Part shown: positions 31,719-43,431 of the stretch, one piece after another
Layout of the letters: every line of letters begins with the position of its first letter
Position numbering within the stretch: the stretch's first letter is position 1
Made by a program: the position numbers and the translations under genes
The notes under the pieces: generated by a model
Databases searched by the model: none
Told to the model about the DNA's origin: nothing
What the model saw: only the letters and a program-made list of their open reading frames with translations
Source: Ophiura sarsii
Taxonomy: Eukaryota > Echinodermata > Ophiuroidea > Amphilepidida > Ophiuridae
Reading direction: 5' to 3'
DNA: 64,000 nucleotides
Assembly: GCA_035610835.1 (NCBI GenBank)
Contig: CM069447.1
Coordinates: forward strand, 58,845,048-58,909,047

Positions 31719-32071
31719 CCTCTTACAATAATGTGTTTGAATTGCATCCATTCTGTTATTACTAATGGGTATTTAAGTGGTTTTACTTAATTTCTATCCA
31801 ATTTCAAGATTTCATTCTGGGTAATTGAAACTAAATTAGTTCAAAAATAGAAAATGTTCATGCGCTATGGGTGCATTTTTCCAGGAATATCATTTTAAAG
31901 CATGTTTAAATCCAAAACGTACCTTAATTATGACAAAATTATTTCAATAGGACATCAAAATATGTGTGCATGTTTTTAATGAACACACAATTGGGCAAAA
32001 TGATGTGAAGTCATTGAGGAAATAACAATCCTGCCCCCCCCCCCCCCCAAGAAATCCTGGACATGCCACTG
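31662..32071. mobile_element. 410-bp TIR element with poly-C tracts
   Basis: Ends CAGTGGCGTGTCCA and TGGACATGCCACTG are inverted repeats. It contains poly-C tracts of about 30 and 15 bases near its two ends. No coding capacity; superfamily not assigned. Confidence 0.75.
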
Positions 32072-32296
32072 AATGTCCTTGCTTAATTTGTGTAGTTTTG
32101 AAATCCCTGGATTAATTTTACCCAGCTCCCTATAAGTATGCTTAAACGCGCAGTTCTGTATTCGATTTTATATCAATAGACCCGACTGTGTTTGGAGGGG
32201 TACTCGGATGGGAGAAGCTTCACATTGAATATGACTGCTGGCTGTGTACCACAGAGCAATATTTTTAAACTTTTCATAATTTTCTTTTCTTGATAG

Positions 32297-32462
32297 GCAA
32301 GAACCATTCGCCAGTTTCACACAAGGCTCACTATACCGATGTTCGGATACAGCGATTGGCAAGAGTACTATCGGAAAGTGAACCTGGTCGGCAGAATGGA
32401 CCAAATCAAAGTACCAACTATGTTTCTTAGTGCAGCGGATGATCCATTGGCGCCGCTGTCAT
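32297..32462 (+). CDS. ABHD1/ABHD3-family hydrolase, penultimate exon
   Basis: Translated from 32297 in phase 0 it begins ARTIRQFHTRLTIPMFGY and continues with YYRKV and LSAADDPLAP. This matches the region just before and around the catalytic Asp of ABHD1/ABHD3 alpha/beta hydrolases, membrane-anchored enzymes; ABHD3 is a phospholipase acting on phosphatidylcholines with medium-chain or oxidised acyl groups. The acceptor is TTTCTTTTCTTGATAG. The donor is GTAAGT at 32463, leaving phase 1, which the exon at 36490 completes. Upstream exons (TM anchor, nucleophile Ser) were not recognised in the window, so the gene is either partial here or its 5' part lies among the repeats or beyond them. Nothing disables this exon. 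Family confidence is high; ABHD1 versus ABHD3 is not resolved. Confidence 0.85.
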
Positions 32463-32647
32463 GTAAGTATTCGTACGTGTGTAGGAATCGCAAAGGGCTG
32501 TGGGAAAGACTATTGAAATATGTGTATAAGAATCTCCAAGGGCTTTGGGAAAGTCTATCGAAATAATGGGTATAGGGGTCTTAAAATGCTTTGGGAAAGA
32601 CCATTAAAATATGGTGCTTTTTGAAAGACTATTGAAATATATGTTTA

Positions 32648-34101
32648 GGGAGCACATACCTAAATAGGTATCGCGACACGCTATCGTCGCGATCACTCAA
32701 AGTTTATCACGACAATAGTTCCTATTTGGCGGGAAAGAGAGTTATTTTTTGACGGTTTATGATATAATTTTTCACTAATATGTTGTGTTTGAAATGTGTA
32801 GTTGATGTTCTGACATTTAAACTAGGTGATTTGAGGTCAATTTTAATTTCACGGACCGATTTACACACGCGGTGATATCCAGACCGGAGACCGAATTTAG
32901 GTAGGCATATCACTACGTTGTTATGCGGCGGCTTATAGCAAAAAAAGTGCACGAGAAAGTTTGCTTCATATTGAGATATGTTGTAGATTACCCTTGTGAG
33001 TAAAACATATCAAAATGTCATTGAAATTGTATGGCTAATTTAGAAACTAGAGCCATTTAAGTAAGCCTTTTTTAACAGTAAAGTCTATGGAGAGCGTCTT
33101 GGTGCTGTGCTCCCTTATAGCGCCAGGTGCCCGATCTCCCGCGTGCTCCGATCCAGTGTAGGTGTATTACACAATGCAATAAATAAAAGTCGGGTTTCAC
33201 CCAAATCTATGCGTTTTGATATCTACTGAGCAGTGTATTTATGGCATAGGCCAACTTTGTCCGGTTTAAAAAACAGGGGGGGGGGGGGTGTGGTTGCTCT
33301 TTTTTAAACAAAAACACGGCGTTATTTCAGTTGATGTGTTATAGGTGGGTTAGGTCGACATAATCAGAGACTGATCGAAATCAAAATCAGTTGGATTTGA
33401 GTCAAAAAGTTTGAATTTCGTGAGTGTAGGCCTAACAAATCAAAGCGTGCCGCGTCTAGAGTCAAAAAACGGAAAATAATAGTGATTTTACGGAAGATGC
33501 GGCCTCCGTGATCAGATCATATTTCAAAAACGGATTGTTCAATTGTAATTTTATTTGGCTAGTTTGTTCAAAATTTCACGCTGAAAAAGTTGATATCAAT
33601 TTTGAATGATTTTGAGCAAATTTGTGCTCTATAAGGGAGCACATACCTAAATAGGTATCGCGACACGCTATCGTCGCGATCACTCAAAGTTTATCACGAC
33701 AATAGTTCCTATTTGGCGGGAAAGAGAGTTATTTTTTGACGGTTTATGATATAATTTTTCACTAATATGTTGTGTTTGAAATGTGTAGTTGATGTTCTGA
33801 CATTTAAACTAGGTGATTTGAGGTCAATTTTAATTTCACGGACCGATTTACACACGCGGTGATATCCAGACCGGAGACCGAATTTAGGTAGGCATATCAC
33901 TACGTTGTTATGCGGCGGCTTATAGCAAAAAAAGTGCACGAGAAAGTTTGCTTCATATTGAGATATGTTGTAGATTACCCTTGTGAGTAAAACATATCAA
34001 AATGTCATTGAAATTGTATGGCTAATTTAGAAACTAGAGCCATTTAAGTAAGCCTTTTTTAACAGTAAAGTCTATGGAGAGCGTCTTGGTGCTGTGCTCC
34101 C
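32648..34101. mobile_element. 1454-bp element with 467-bp direct terminal repeats
   Basis: Repeats at 32648-33114 and 33635-34101 are both 467 bp and look identical. Each begins GGGAGCACATACC and ends TGTGCTCCC, so each is itself bounded by short inverted repeats. TTTA flanks the whole element (32644-32647 and 34102-34105). The 520-bp interior has no protein. The structure resembles a TRIM (miniature LTR element), but the ends are not TG...CA and I see no primer-binding site or polypurine tract. Two copies of a MITE flanking unrelated DNA is the alternative; the single outer TTTA duplication favours one unit. Confidence 0.8.
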
Positions 34102-34615
34102 TTTAGGATTCTTAAAAGACTGTTAGAAAGACTATTGAGGGCGCACACAATTAATTCAGTCTCGAAATCAACTTCTGGCCAAAAATGGAGTACAGCAATA
34201 GTTCCAATCAAACAACAAGATTACGAAACACTGATATCTGGTGTTGTCCTAATGAGCGTTATATGTGAGTGTTGTTTGGAATGTGTACATGAAGGTTATA
34301 AAAAAAATGGTTGGTTTGACATAATTAATTGTTTTAGCCGCCGATTTACCGCCATTGTCCATCCCAGCACAAGGTCTGGAATTTACGTGTTGAAATCATT
34401 ATGCCCATAAACAGCCGCATTTACTGAAAATTCGAATCAGTAATTCCGACTTGATTTTCAGATATGTTATGAAAAAGCGTTGGTAAGCATAAAATTGCAA
34501 AATGTTATACATGTTATCACAAGCACATTTGAAATAGAGCGGCTTGAATAGGCCATCAATTACATGTAAAGCCTATGGGGAGCGAATTAGTTTGTGCTAC
34601 GTTAAAATACGTGTT
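34102..34615. other. Intronic, no feature seen
   Basis: Reading frames here are chance; nothing recognised. Confidence 0.4.
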
Positions 34616-35123
34616 TTAACCCTTAGAACCCGAATAGTCGCTAAAGCAGCTTTCCCGTGAACGTGGTATAACCCGAAAAGTCGCTAAAGCGGCTTTGAAC
34701 GGCCTCGGAACATGTGACTGATTGATCATATGACTTTGAGTGGCCATATGACTTTCAAGTCACATGATGTTCACCCGATGTGAAATACCTTGTGTACGAC
34801 AGGTTTACGTTGTGTTTTGATGTCATTTTGCTGAAGAAAACTGTCAAAAACAGCACAAAATGGGATGCATATGCACACAAAATCTTGAGCAGATGATTCT
34901 CAGGTTGACAGGGATGCATTGTATTACGGTCATGATTGGCAATTTTGGAGATAAAAACAGATGTTTTATGTTACAAACATATTACCAATGATTGAGGGCG
35001 GTATGCCACGATAGAAATCGATCAGTCAGAGGGTGTAAGACTTGAATTTGGGATAATTTGTGTGAATAACTCAGGGTAAGGGTGCCGACGGGTAAAAATA
35101 ATTCAGAGTTTATGAAGGGTTAA
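34616..35123. mobile_element. piggyBac-like MITE (TTAACCCTT ends)
   Basis: Bounded by TTAACCCTT and AAGGGTTAA, that is, a TTAA target with CCCTT ends, the known signature of piggyBac-type elements. It has an internal direct repeat AGTCGCTAAAGCNGCTTT at about 34636 and 34680. No coding capacity. Confidence 0.7.
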
Positions 35124-35837
35124 AGGATTGTTCAAAATTAAGACTGTCATTCTGCTTCCATGGCAGACTAATCCAAAGTGATGTGCTCATTGTTTTTGCT
35201 TGAACATTGTATGAAGCCTACAAATGTGAAGGTTATTCTATGAAAGATATTATATTGTGTTGATACTCTCAATGATTGTAAAGAATTTGGTCATGCTTTA
35301 CAACTGGGCTTTACATAAAGACACCGTCATCTTAGAGCCACACCACCTTAAAAATGATTTGGTTAGGCAAAAAAAGAAATTATTTGTATCAGAAAATCGC
35401 GCGCGTGGTTTTTAAAATTCACATTTCAGCGCATAACTTTATTTCACAATTTTTTCTTGGAACTTTTGAATTTGATGCTACTTAATCTTCAAACTTTTAA
35501 TTTCACATTGTGAAAGTACCATATCAGCTTTATTTTCTTGCTTACAATGAGTAAAATTGCCACATACAAATAGAAATTAAATACAGTTCAACAATATGTG
35601 ATTTGTTTCTACTATGGTTAGTGTTAAACTATATACATTTCACAGAGCCTGTCTCATGTTGAAAAAAGGGGGAAAGATACTGCATTGCGCTTAGCCTTTT
35701 TACTCTCTTTTTTTTAATCGCATTTCGCATAGCTTTTTTCAGGTTTCTCTTGAGACAAACTTGTTTGTTTTTTTTGCCGTATTGGAAGTAGCGGTAACAG
35801 TATACTCTATGGTACCAAGCCCATTGGAGAAAATACC
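35124..35837. other. Intronic, no feature seen
   Basis: AT-rich; nothing recognised. Confidence 0.4.
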
Positions 35838-36180
35838 CGGGGGGGGGGGCACAAATTTATTTTGTGGTAGGGGTGTGCCACCCGGGGTCTCAAAAAGAGG
35901 GGCTTTGGAACTGAACTGAGAGAATGTTATGAAGAAAAATAGGGTTTTAAGAACTGATTTTCTCGAAAAAAAGGTCTTCAGAATGCAGATTTGTCATAAA
36001 ATGTCATTATTTTCGAATTTTCAATAAAATTGGCGTCTTAAAAGCTGATGCAGGCTCAAAAGGGGGTCTTAAGAGCTAGCAGAAGAGGGTGAAAAAGTGT
36101 GTTTTCAGGGCGGCACATACATTTGTACCTATACCCCTTTCCAATGTCAGTGCCCCTCCCTCCCCCTCCCCCCCCCCCCC
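35838..36180 (-). mobile_element. Copy of the poly-C hAT-like family
   Basis: Reverse-oriented relative of 29238-29672. It has CCCGGGGGGGGGGCAC at one end and CAGTGCCCC with a C-rich tract at the other, plus internal matches AAAATAGGGTTTTAAGAACT and AGGGTGAAAAAG-like. Confidence 0.75.
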
Positions 36181-36489
36181 CTCCCCATGGGAAAATATTG
36201 CATTTACCAGTTATTTTGCAATATATGTGAGACAAAATTACATGTTTGTAGCTTAAAAATGTTAAATTTAAATAAAAGTGTGTAGCAAACTAATAAGTAC
36301 TATTTTATCAGCCTATAATATCATATTTGTTTTCTTCATTTGGATAAACCGTACGTTAGGGCCCAGGCATGCGTCAAGTACCCGGTAGAAAATTGAACCT
36401 TGTTGTAATTGCATGATGCATGTTATTCCATCAAAGACTTGATGCATGGCTGGGACCTAAAAGTTTACTATTTCCCTTCCATTTTACAG

Positions 36490-36653
36490 CCATTCCAGTT
36501 GAGGAGATCAAACAACAAGAGAACGTAATACTGGCAGTGACAAGCTACGGCGGCCATGCTGGATTCATGCGGGGTTTGAACCCGAGCGGTCCCACACTGT
36601 GCAATAAAGTGTTCTCACAATTTGTGGATGCAATCTTTACACATATGGAGTGA
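36490..36653 (+). CDS. ABHD1/ABHD3-family hydrolase, last exon
   Basis: Completes the phase-1 codon from 32462, then reads IPVEEIKQQENVILAVTSYG, GHAGFMRGLNPSG and FSQFVDAIFTHME, ending in TGA at 36651-36653. The SYGGHAGF block carries the catalytic His typical of ABHD1/2/3 enzymes. The length and the position of the stop agree with the family, apart from a slightly short C-terminus. A possible polyadenylation signal AATAAA is near 36799. It acts with the exon at 32297-32462. Confidence 0.88.
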
Positions 36654-37203
36654 TCCAGGCGAGAATGTGAGAAGTATACCATTGGAGGGTTTTTTTTCAC
36701 AAATTGCATTGGTTATTTATTAATACTTAATAATTGACAACTCAGAAATGTTACAGTGTTTACGCAGTGCATGTGTTACCCATCACATCATCTTTAAAAA
36801 TAAAAAAAGTAAATTAAAAAGTAAATTAATTTTTCAGATTCTAGGGCCAGGGGTTCGCTTAGGGCAACACAACATTTTTTTTTTTTGCCTAATAAGTTGA
36901 TCATGCTACTGCAATACGGGAATAGAATGTTGTCAGACACTAATCTCAATGTCAAGAAAAATTGGATATAATACAAATTATCCATATATTTTTTCTTGCT
37001 CAAAATACTAAGCCTCCAATGCATATACCATAACAGGGTTTTAGTACTTAAAAATTCTGCATTTTGTGAAACAGATATATTTCATATATGTACTGCATCT
37101 ATTTATGTTTAGCCAGTATTTCCGTAAACTCACATTAAAATAGTGTATGTTTTAAAAAGTACTTAAGAGTTTGACTCTTTATCAAATAACTCAACTGATC
37201 GTA
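36654..37203 (+). other. 3' UTR and downstream region of the ABHD-like gene
   Basis: Likely 3' UTR to about 36.8 kb (AATAAA-type signal near 36799), then AT-rich sequence without features. Confidence 0.45.
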
Positions 37204-37602
37204 AGGCCCTTCACAATCGATTTTGAGTTTCCTGTTGCAGGTTTAAAAAAAGGGACGAGGTGACTTTTACTTATTAATTATTAATTTTCTTTTATTTTCT
37301 TTATTTTAAAACTAATTATTTTTTGGTCGTAACCAATTTCAAACCCTTAATATCGATGACTGTGCATTTAATTATTTTCCAAGTATGATTAATTTGATAC
37401 CCAAGTTATAATGCAATCATGTTCTATGTTTATACATCATCATAGCTGATATGATTAAAGTCAGAAAGTAGCAACTGAAGTTTATTGAATGTCATTTTAA
37501 AGGTGAAAATCCTAAATAAAAATAAAATAATTAATTATTTTGTAATTCTCAATTTTGGACGCGGGCGGCAACAGGAAACTCAAAATTAATTGTGAAAGGC
37601 CT
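37204..37602. mobile_element. 399-bp MITE
   Basis: Inverted ends AGGCCCTTCACAATCGATTT and AATTAATTGTGAAAGGCCT. The inner inverted blocks are GAGTTTCCTGTTGCAGG and GGCAACAGGAAACTC. No coding capacity. Confidence 0.8.
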
Positions 37603-37929
37603 AACAATCCTGATCCTGATTTTCACTTTCGGGGTCTTATTCTTACATTGTGCACTATTCTGTGTTGTATAACTATAATGGATCATGATTTATAATTCAC
37701 ATGTGTATAAATTAATCAATGAGCATAATGTGAGAATAATGATATCTATATAAGTGAAACATACTACACCAGAAAGAAAAACAAATTATATCCAAACAGA
37801 GAAATACTGTATATCAATTGACCAATTCAAATGTTCCGTCAAAACGAAAATGTTTAATCTTAACTATAAAGTTTCGTGTTTCACTCTTTTTCATGTTCGT
37901 AATCATTGTAACTTTTTTGTATGATATTC

Positions 37930-38176
37930 TTAACACTTTCCACGCGGCTATTAGTTTGACCATATCGAAACAAGATTTTTGAGAAATCTTTCCAAACTTT
38001 CTAGGTCTATCTCAAGAAAAACTGAACCAATACTAGGCATGTTGGTACTTTTCTCAATGCATTTCACATGGTGACTCCAAATATGGTAATGAAATTCAAT
38101 AATTTTGACATTTTTGAAAAAAATGGTGACATTTTAAGATGTCGTCTGCAGCCGCCTGCCGCATGGAAAGTGTTAA
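37930..38176. mobile_element. TTAA MITE family, copy 1
   Basis: 247 bp. Ends TTAACACTTTCCACGCGG and GCATGGAAAGTGTTAA, with internal GTCGTCTGCAG and AACCAATACTAGGCATGTT. The same family is at 41009, ~50100 and 50504. Confidence 0.88.
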
Positions 38177-39126
38177 CATTATAATTTATATACAGAGTTT
38201 TATTTATGTAGCACCATGAAACTTAATTGTGTAATGCACTTATTATTATTATAACAGTATGATGTTGCAATGTATGAACATTTCACAAATTGTATTACCG
38301 TAAAATGCTTTTTATTCATTCCGCGGCAGATACATTTTGTTGGTAAACTAAACTAGTTGATAGCAAAACTTGGCTCTCACATGATTTTTTTGTTTTGAAA
38401 ATTAAAGTTTTTCTAGATACTTACCCCCAATCTTTGAGGCCAAAGTTACCTTATCCGTGGTGGGGGGTGGGGGGGGGGCAACTTTGGCCTACATGTAAAC
38501 AAGTCATTAAAACTTTAAAATTTATGTTTCTTATTTCATTCATTTTTTTAGAAAACACAAATATTTCTATGAAACTTTTACAGATTAAATGTGATAAATA
38601 CCAAAAGATAGACACATTCTAAAATGAGAAGTAAATATTCCAAATAAACATGGTAAATCGTATAATTTGTGGCGCGAATGCTTGTTTTGACTTTTTACAA
38701 AGCATAACTAAATAAATTGGTCAAACTATGCCCATTCTACGGCTATTTTTGAGAAATGTTCATACTCTATGCATTTTTATATTTATTTCAAATCATTTAC
38801 ATCATTATATTCATAAATACATGTTGAAATAATGATATTAGGGATTATAGTCACCGGCATAATGCTATGGGCATAATTCCAACAATGCGTGCGCAGGCGT
38901 TCATACGTACGTGATAACCAGACGCTTTCAAAAAATGACCGCGCATCCTGATTGGTCAATCTAGAAATTGTTACGCGCATTCATGCATATAGTATAGTTT
39001 CACACTTCATGCATCTGGATGCAGCTCGATCCACAAACAACAACAAAACACGCTCCCGCGAAATAGCTTGAATTCCGTCCATAGTATTATGACAGTGACT
39101 ATAGTCAATGATTAATATGCAATCAT

Positions 39127-39157
<31 letters not shown>

Positions 39158-39313
39158 CTGAAATTTATATAGCGCCAGAACCAATTGTATACAATTTAAA
39201 TGCTGCAGAAATATTGCAATTTGCTATAATAGGGTAGACCTAAAGTGTGATTTTATTGTAGAATTTACATTTTTTAAATAATAAATAAGTACTTTTATAT
39301 ACTCTTATATATA
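38177..39313. other. Intergenic with a (TCAA)n microsatellite
   Basis: A (TCAA)n tract lies at 39129-39157. A poly-G-rich stretch is at about 38460-38478. No gene recognised. Confidence 0.6.
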
Positions 39314-39969
39314 TGCAGTCCTCAGAAAGTAACTGACCAGGTAATAAATATGCTGTTAACTCCAAAACTATAGCTCCTATGTACAAATATTAATTTTTAA
39401 AATTGGTAAAGAATGTTTGTTCTTTGATTTGAGATGCTACATGTGAGGATTGACTGAATATTATATTATAACACAGCTATTTGTCAAAAACCAAAACAAA
39501 GTCCGTTTTTTTTCATTTTAACATTTGGTTCTTCTACACGCAGCCTCGGTGTAGCAATCTACACGCAGCCTACATTAGGTGTAGCAATCTACACGCAGCC
39601 TCGATGTAGCAATCTACACGCAGCCTCGGTGTAGCAATCTACACGCAGCCTCGGTGTAGCAATAGGTAGATTATTAATAACTGGTAGGCAACAACTCACC
39701 AGTCGATGAGGATCAGGGATGCTTCAATTGATCAATGCAGGCCATGCACATACCTGTCACAGTATCCTACGTTTCCAAAAACCATAATAAGATAATGAAA
39801 TTGCACTTTGTTTCATTCTTTTGGTTGTAGCATGTAGCGTTCTCAATTGGTGACCGATCTTAGTGAACAATGTCTCTAATTGAAGAGGAGAAATTATTTA
39901 AGTTGGAACCACATTTTTAGTAATGAGCGTATTTATTACTTGGTCAGTTAACTTTTTTTGAGGACTGTA
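39314..39969. mobile_element. Mariner-like MITE with an internal minisatellite
   Basis: Ends TGCAGTCCTCAGAAAGTAAC and GTTAACTTTTTTTGAGGACTGTA are imperfect inverted repeats extending through GACCAGGTAATAAATA. 656 bp. Related in its ends to 43432-44008 and 51239-51893. Confidence 0.8.
39534..39663 (+). repeat. ~25-bp minisatellite, five units
   Basis: CTACACGCAGCCTCGGTGTA repeated. Each unit starts CTACAC and contains GTGTAG, so it can form a small hairpin. One unit is expanded with TACATTAG. Confidence 0.9.
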
Positions 39970-40310
39970 CATTTCACCTCCAGTTAAGGGTGACCATTAG
40001 GCGACGAAAACACACACTCTCTTGTACGGGGCAAACGGACCTCTCAGGTAGGGTTGGTCAGTTATCAGGCAAGAACTTATTCTTCAAAACATTTTGGGAT
40101 TTTTTTATGATTTTCACCTAAAAAAATTAACATTGTCAAAACATTTAAAAAAATGGGTCGGTTGTGCCCTGACAACGGGATGTTTTTTTGTTGCTTGAGC
40201 GTGTATTCTACAGTAGTAATTGCATCAGGATATCCTGTGTGTAATTCCAATGCAATCATTTCGTCAACCCTATATACCACAGAAATCTTACTGCTTCAAT
40301 ATGACTATAG

Positions 40311-40530
40311 TTTGATCAGGTCCAAATTATCGAAGCCGTCTTACTGCCGTGAATGAATACAGAAGGATGCGGGCACACTGAAGGCAAGCGCACTGTGCAT
40401 CATATGCGTAACGCGTGCATGTGCCCAAAACCATGTGTGTGTGGCCATAATTACGCTGTACGCTTGGATTACTTTTGCGCGGGGAAAGATAAAAACCAAA
40501 TATTTCTCGCTAATTTTGAACTGATCAAAC
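40311..40530. mobile_element. 220-bp MITE, family of 28873-29093
   Basis: Imperfect inverted ends TTTGATCAGGTCCAAATTAT and AATTTTGAACTGATCAAA, with internal TACGCTTGGATTACTTTT shared with the copy at 28873. Confidence 0.75.
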
Positions 40531-40594
40531 TATAGAAAACATATATGCCTCAGGATATCCCTCAACACCAGGTTAACACATAGTAGAATACTGT

Positions 40595-40790
40595 AAAACA
40601 CTATAATTTCACGGCATTAAATTTAGCGAATTTGCAAAACACGACCTTTTAGTGGCATTTTAATTTCGCTAATTTGAAACATCTGGCTATGTTAACCTAT
40701 GTATAAAATCTTAATTATAGCGGCATTTTACTTTAGCGAATAGAGGTCCCTAGCGAAATTAGCGAAATTAAAATGCCAATGAAATGTTGT
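40595..40790. mobile_element. Hairpin MITE with TTTCGCTAATTT arms
   Basis: TGGCATTTTAATTTCGCTAA near 40653 and TTAGCGAAATTAAAATGCCA near 40759 are inverted. The region also repeats TTTAGCGAA. Confidence 0.7.
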
Positions 40791-41008
40791 TGCTTTAGAG
40801 TATATTGTTCTGAACTTTTACATGCCATGCATTCTTTATAATATATAGGCAGTGATATAAATGTTATTGTAGTAGTAATACCTTATGGGTGTCACCACAT
40901 AGGTAACCTGATGTGTCACACATGAAATCTTGTGGGTAATCACATGTCTCATGGGCACCTCGTGGATGTGCCACAAGGAAGGAAAATATCTTATAGATAT
41001 TTGGTTGT

Positions 41009-41253
41009 TTAAACTTTCCACGCGGCTATTGATTTTACCATTTACAAAACAGATTTGTCCAAAACTTTTCCAACTTTCATGGTCTATCTCAATGATTACT
41101 GAACCAATACTAGGCATGTTTGTACTTATTTCAATGCATTTCTCATAGTAATTCCAAACATGGTAATGAAATTTAATAATGTTGACATTTTTAAAACATT
41201 TTGTGAAATGTTGGAATGTCGTCTGCAGACACCTGCTGCGTGGAAAGTGTTAA
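41009..41253. mobile_element. TTAA MITE family, copy 2
   Basis: 245 bp, TTAA-bounded, ends AAACTTTCCACGCGG and CTGCGTGGAAAGTGTTAA, closely matching 37930-38176. Confidence 0.87.
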
Positions 41254-41267
41254 AGACAAACGGTCCA

Positions 41268-41292
41268 CTCTGGCTAGTTCACCCAGGGTGAA
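41268..41292. repeat. Short near-perfect palindrome
   Basis: CTAGTTCACCC-A-GGGTGAACTAG can form a 23-base hairpin just outside the TTAA MITE. No flanking evidence ties it to a gene terminator. Confidence 0.6.
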
Positions 41293-41479
41293 CTAGCTGA
41301 CACCTGTTCATTTGGTGACAGATGAAATAGAGTTAAGATGGAGACATCTCAACCTTGAGATATTCCCAAAGTATCTGGCTGGTAAGAGTGAACCTATAAG
41401 GGTTTAAGTATATCACCCATAGTCAAACAATTGTTTGAAACTGGGTGATTGCATTCATAAGTGCTGATAGAATTTGCAC

Positions 41480-42790
41480 GCCAAAAGGTGCAATCTAATT
41501 GAAGCCAAAATGATTTTGATGGTTTCAAATGTAATCAACAAATGGCAGCTGTAAATTATCATGTAGGAAAATGTATTTATCAAGATAGCTGCTGTATGGG
41601 TATTGCAATCAGAAAGGCTAATAGGATGTGATCCAAAGTGCAACCTAATTGAAGCCAAAATGACTTGTGATGATTCGCATGCAATGATCATGAGGCAGCT
41701 ATAAATTATCATGTAGGATAATGTATTAATCAAAATAGCTGCTGTATGGGTATTGTAATCAGAAAGGCTATAGAATGTGATCCAAGGTGCAACCTAATTG
41801 AAGCCAAAATGACTTGTGATGATTCACATGCAATATTATCATGAGGCAGCTATAAATTATCATGTAGGAAAAGGTATTTATCAAGTTAGCTGCTGTATGG
41901 GTATTGCAATCAAAAAGGCTTATAGGATGTGATCCAAGGTGCAACCTAATTGAAGCCAAAATGACTTGTGATGATTCACATGCAATAATCATAAGGCAGC
42001 TATAAATTATCATGTAGGATAATGTATTAATCAAGATAGTTGCTGTATGGGTATTGTAATCAGAAAGGCTATAGAATGTGATCCAAAGTGCAACCTAGTT
42101 GAAGCCAAAATGACTTGTGATGATTCACATGCAATAATCATAAGGCAGCTATAAATTATCATGTAGGATAATGTATTAATCAAGATAGTTGCTGTATGGG
42201 TATTGTAATCAGAAAGGCTATAGAATGTGATCCAAGGTGCAACCTAATTGAAGCCAAAATGACTTGTGATGATTCACATGCAATAATCATAAGGCAGCTA
42301 TAAATTATCATGTAGGATAATGTATTAATCAAGATAGTTGCTGTATGGGTATTGTAATCAGAAAGGCTATAGAATGTGATCCAAAGTGCAACCTAGTTGA
42401 AGCCAAAATGACTTGTGATGATTCGCATGCAATAATCATGAGGCAGCTATACATGATCATGTAGGATAATGTATTAATCAAAATAGCTGCTGTATGGGTA
42501 TTGTAATCAGAAAGGCTATAGAATGTGATCCAAGGTGCAACCTAATTGAAGCCAAAATGACTTGTGATGATTTGCATGCAATAATCATGAGGCAGCTATA
42601 AATTATCATGTACTAAAATGTATATGTCGAGATAGCTGCTGTATGAGTATTGGAATAAAAACAACTGATTGACTGCAATCCTAGGTACAACCTTGGTGAA
42701 GCCAAAATGATGTTTTTATTTCACACCCAATAATCATACGGCAGCTAAAAATAATCATGTAAGGGAAATGTGCATAGCAAAGAAGCTAGT
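41480..42790 (+). repeat. 149-bp tandem array, about 8.5 units
   Basis: GTGATCCAAGGTGCAACC-type starts occur at 41628, 41777, 41929, 42078, 42227, 42376 and 42525, steps of 149 except one of 152. Each unit has GAAGCCAAAATGACTTGTGA, AGGCAGCTATAAATTATCAT and GCTGTATGGGTATTG. Units diverge at both ends. Confidence 0.95.
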
Positions 42791-43430
42791 ATGATACAGG
42801 GAAATGTGTATATGAAAGAGGCTACTGTATACCAAATGGCGTCATGATACCTAAGATGGTTGAGCGCTAAATAATTAATCCAAATTAATGTTTATATAAA
42901 TATGTTATTGGTGAATATGTGTAATGTATGGGCAGTGCAGGGCACGCGATTGTGCCCCATGCTCCAGATATAGATTGTAACAAATCAGTTGTTCACAAGT
43001 TTGAATATACAGCCATTGCTGAATATTTGGAACCTATGACTATGATAAAATCTTTGTCATATGAGGAATATTAGCAATGGCTAGTGTATGAATACTACAT
43101 TAGGCTGAGAATATAAAAAGAGGTTGGTGTGTTTTAGCAACACAGTTAAGCTGTCAAAACAGATCATGCATTTTTCCAATCATTCAAATTGAATTCAAGA
43201 TGTTCCAGAGATGGCCATATCTTTATTTTTTTTTAAACGATATTGGCTCAAAAGTATACAAATTCTTCGTTTAAAAATAGATATAAAAAAATGCTTGTAA
43301 AATGGATTCATAAACAAAAGGTGCACATCAGTAAGCTTTGTTTTCAGCCTTAGGCATCTAAATTTCCATCTAAATTTCCAACTTTAAATGGCAGCTTTTT
43401 ATCTTTCTATCAAAAATACTGTTATGTAGG
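42791..43430. other. Intergenic, no feature seen
   Basis: AT-rich; only chance frames. Confidence 0.4.
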
Positions 43431-43431
43431 T

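Larger units (their letters stand above)
32463..36489 (+). other. Intron of the ABHD-like gene, repeat-filled
   Basis: A 4.0-kb intron with GTAAGT donor and a TTTTACAG acceptor. It holds four imperfect tandem pieces of AAAGGGCTGTGGGAAAGACT type just inside the donor (about 32488-32640), the 467-bp-repeat element, a TTAA element and a hAT-like copy. No coding sequence was seen in it. Confidence 0.8.

Noticed and set aside
32722..33939. Two identical 76-residue minus-strand frames
   Set aside because: They arise from the identical 467-bp terminal repeats. The sequence has no recognised domain.
41480..42790. 149-bp array considered as a CRISPR-like array
   Set aside because: Whole-unit tandem repeat without unique spacers, in a eukaryotic context.
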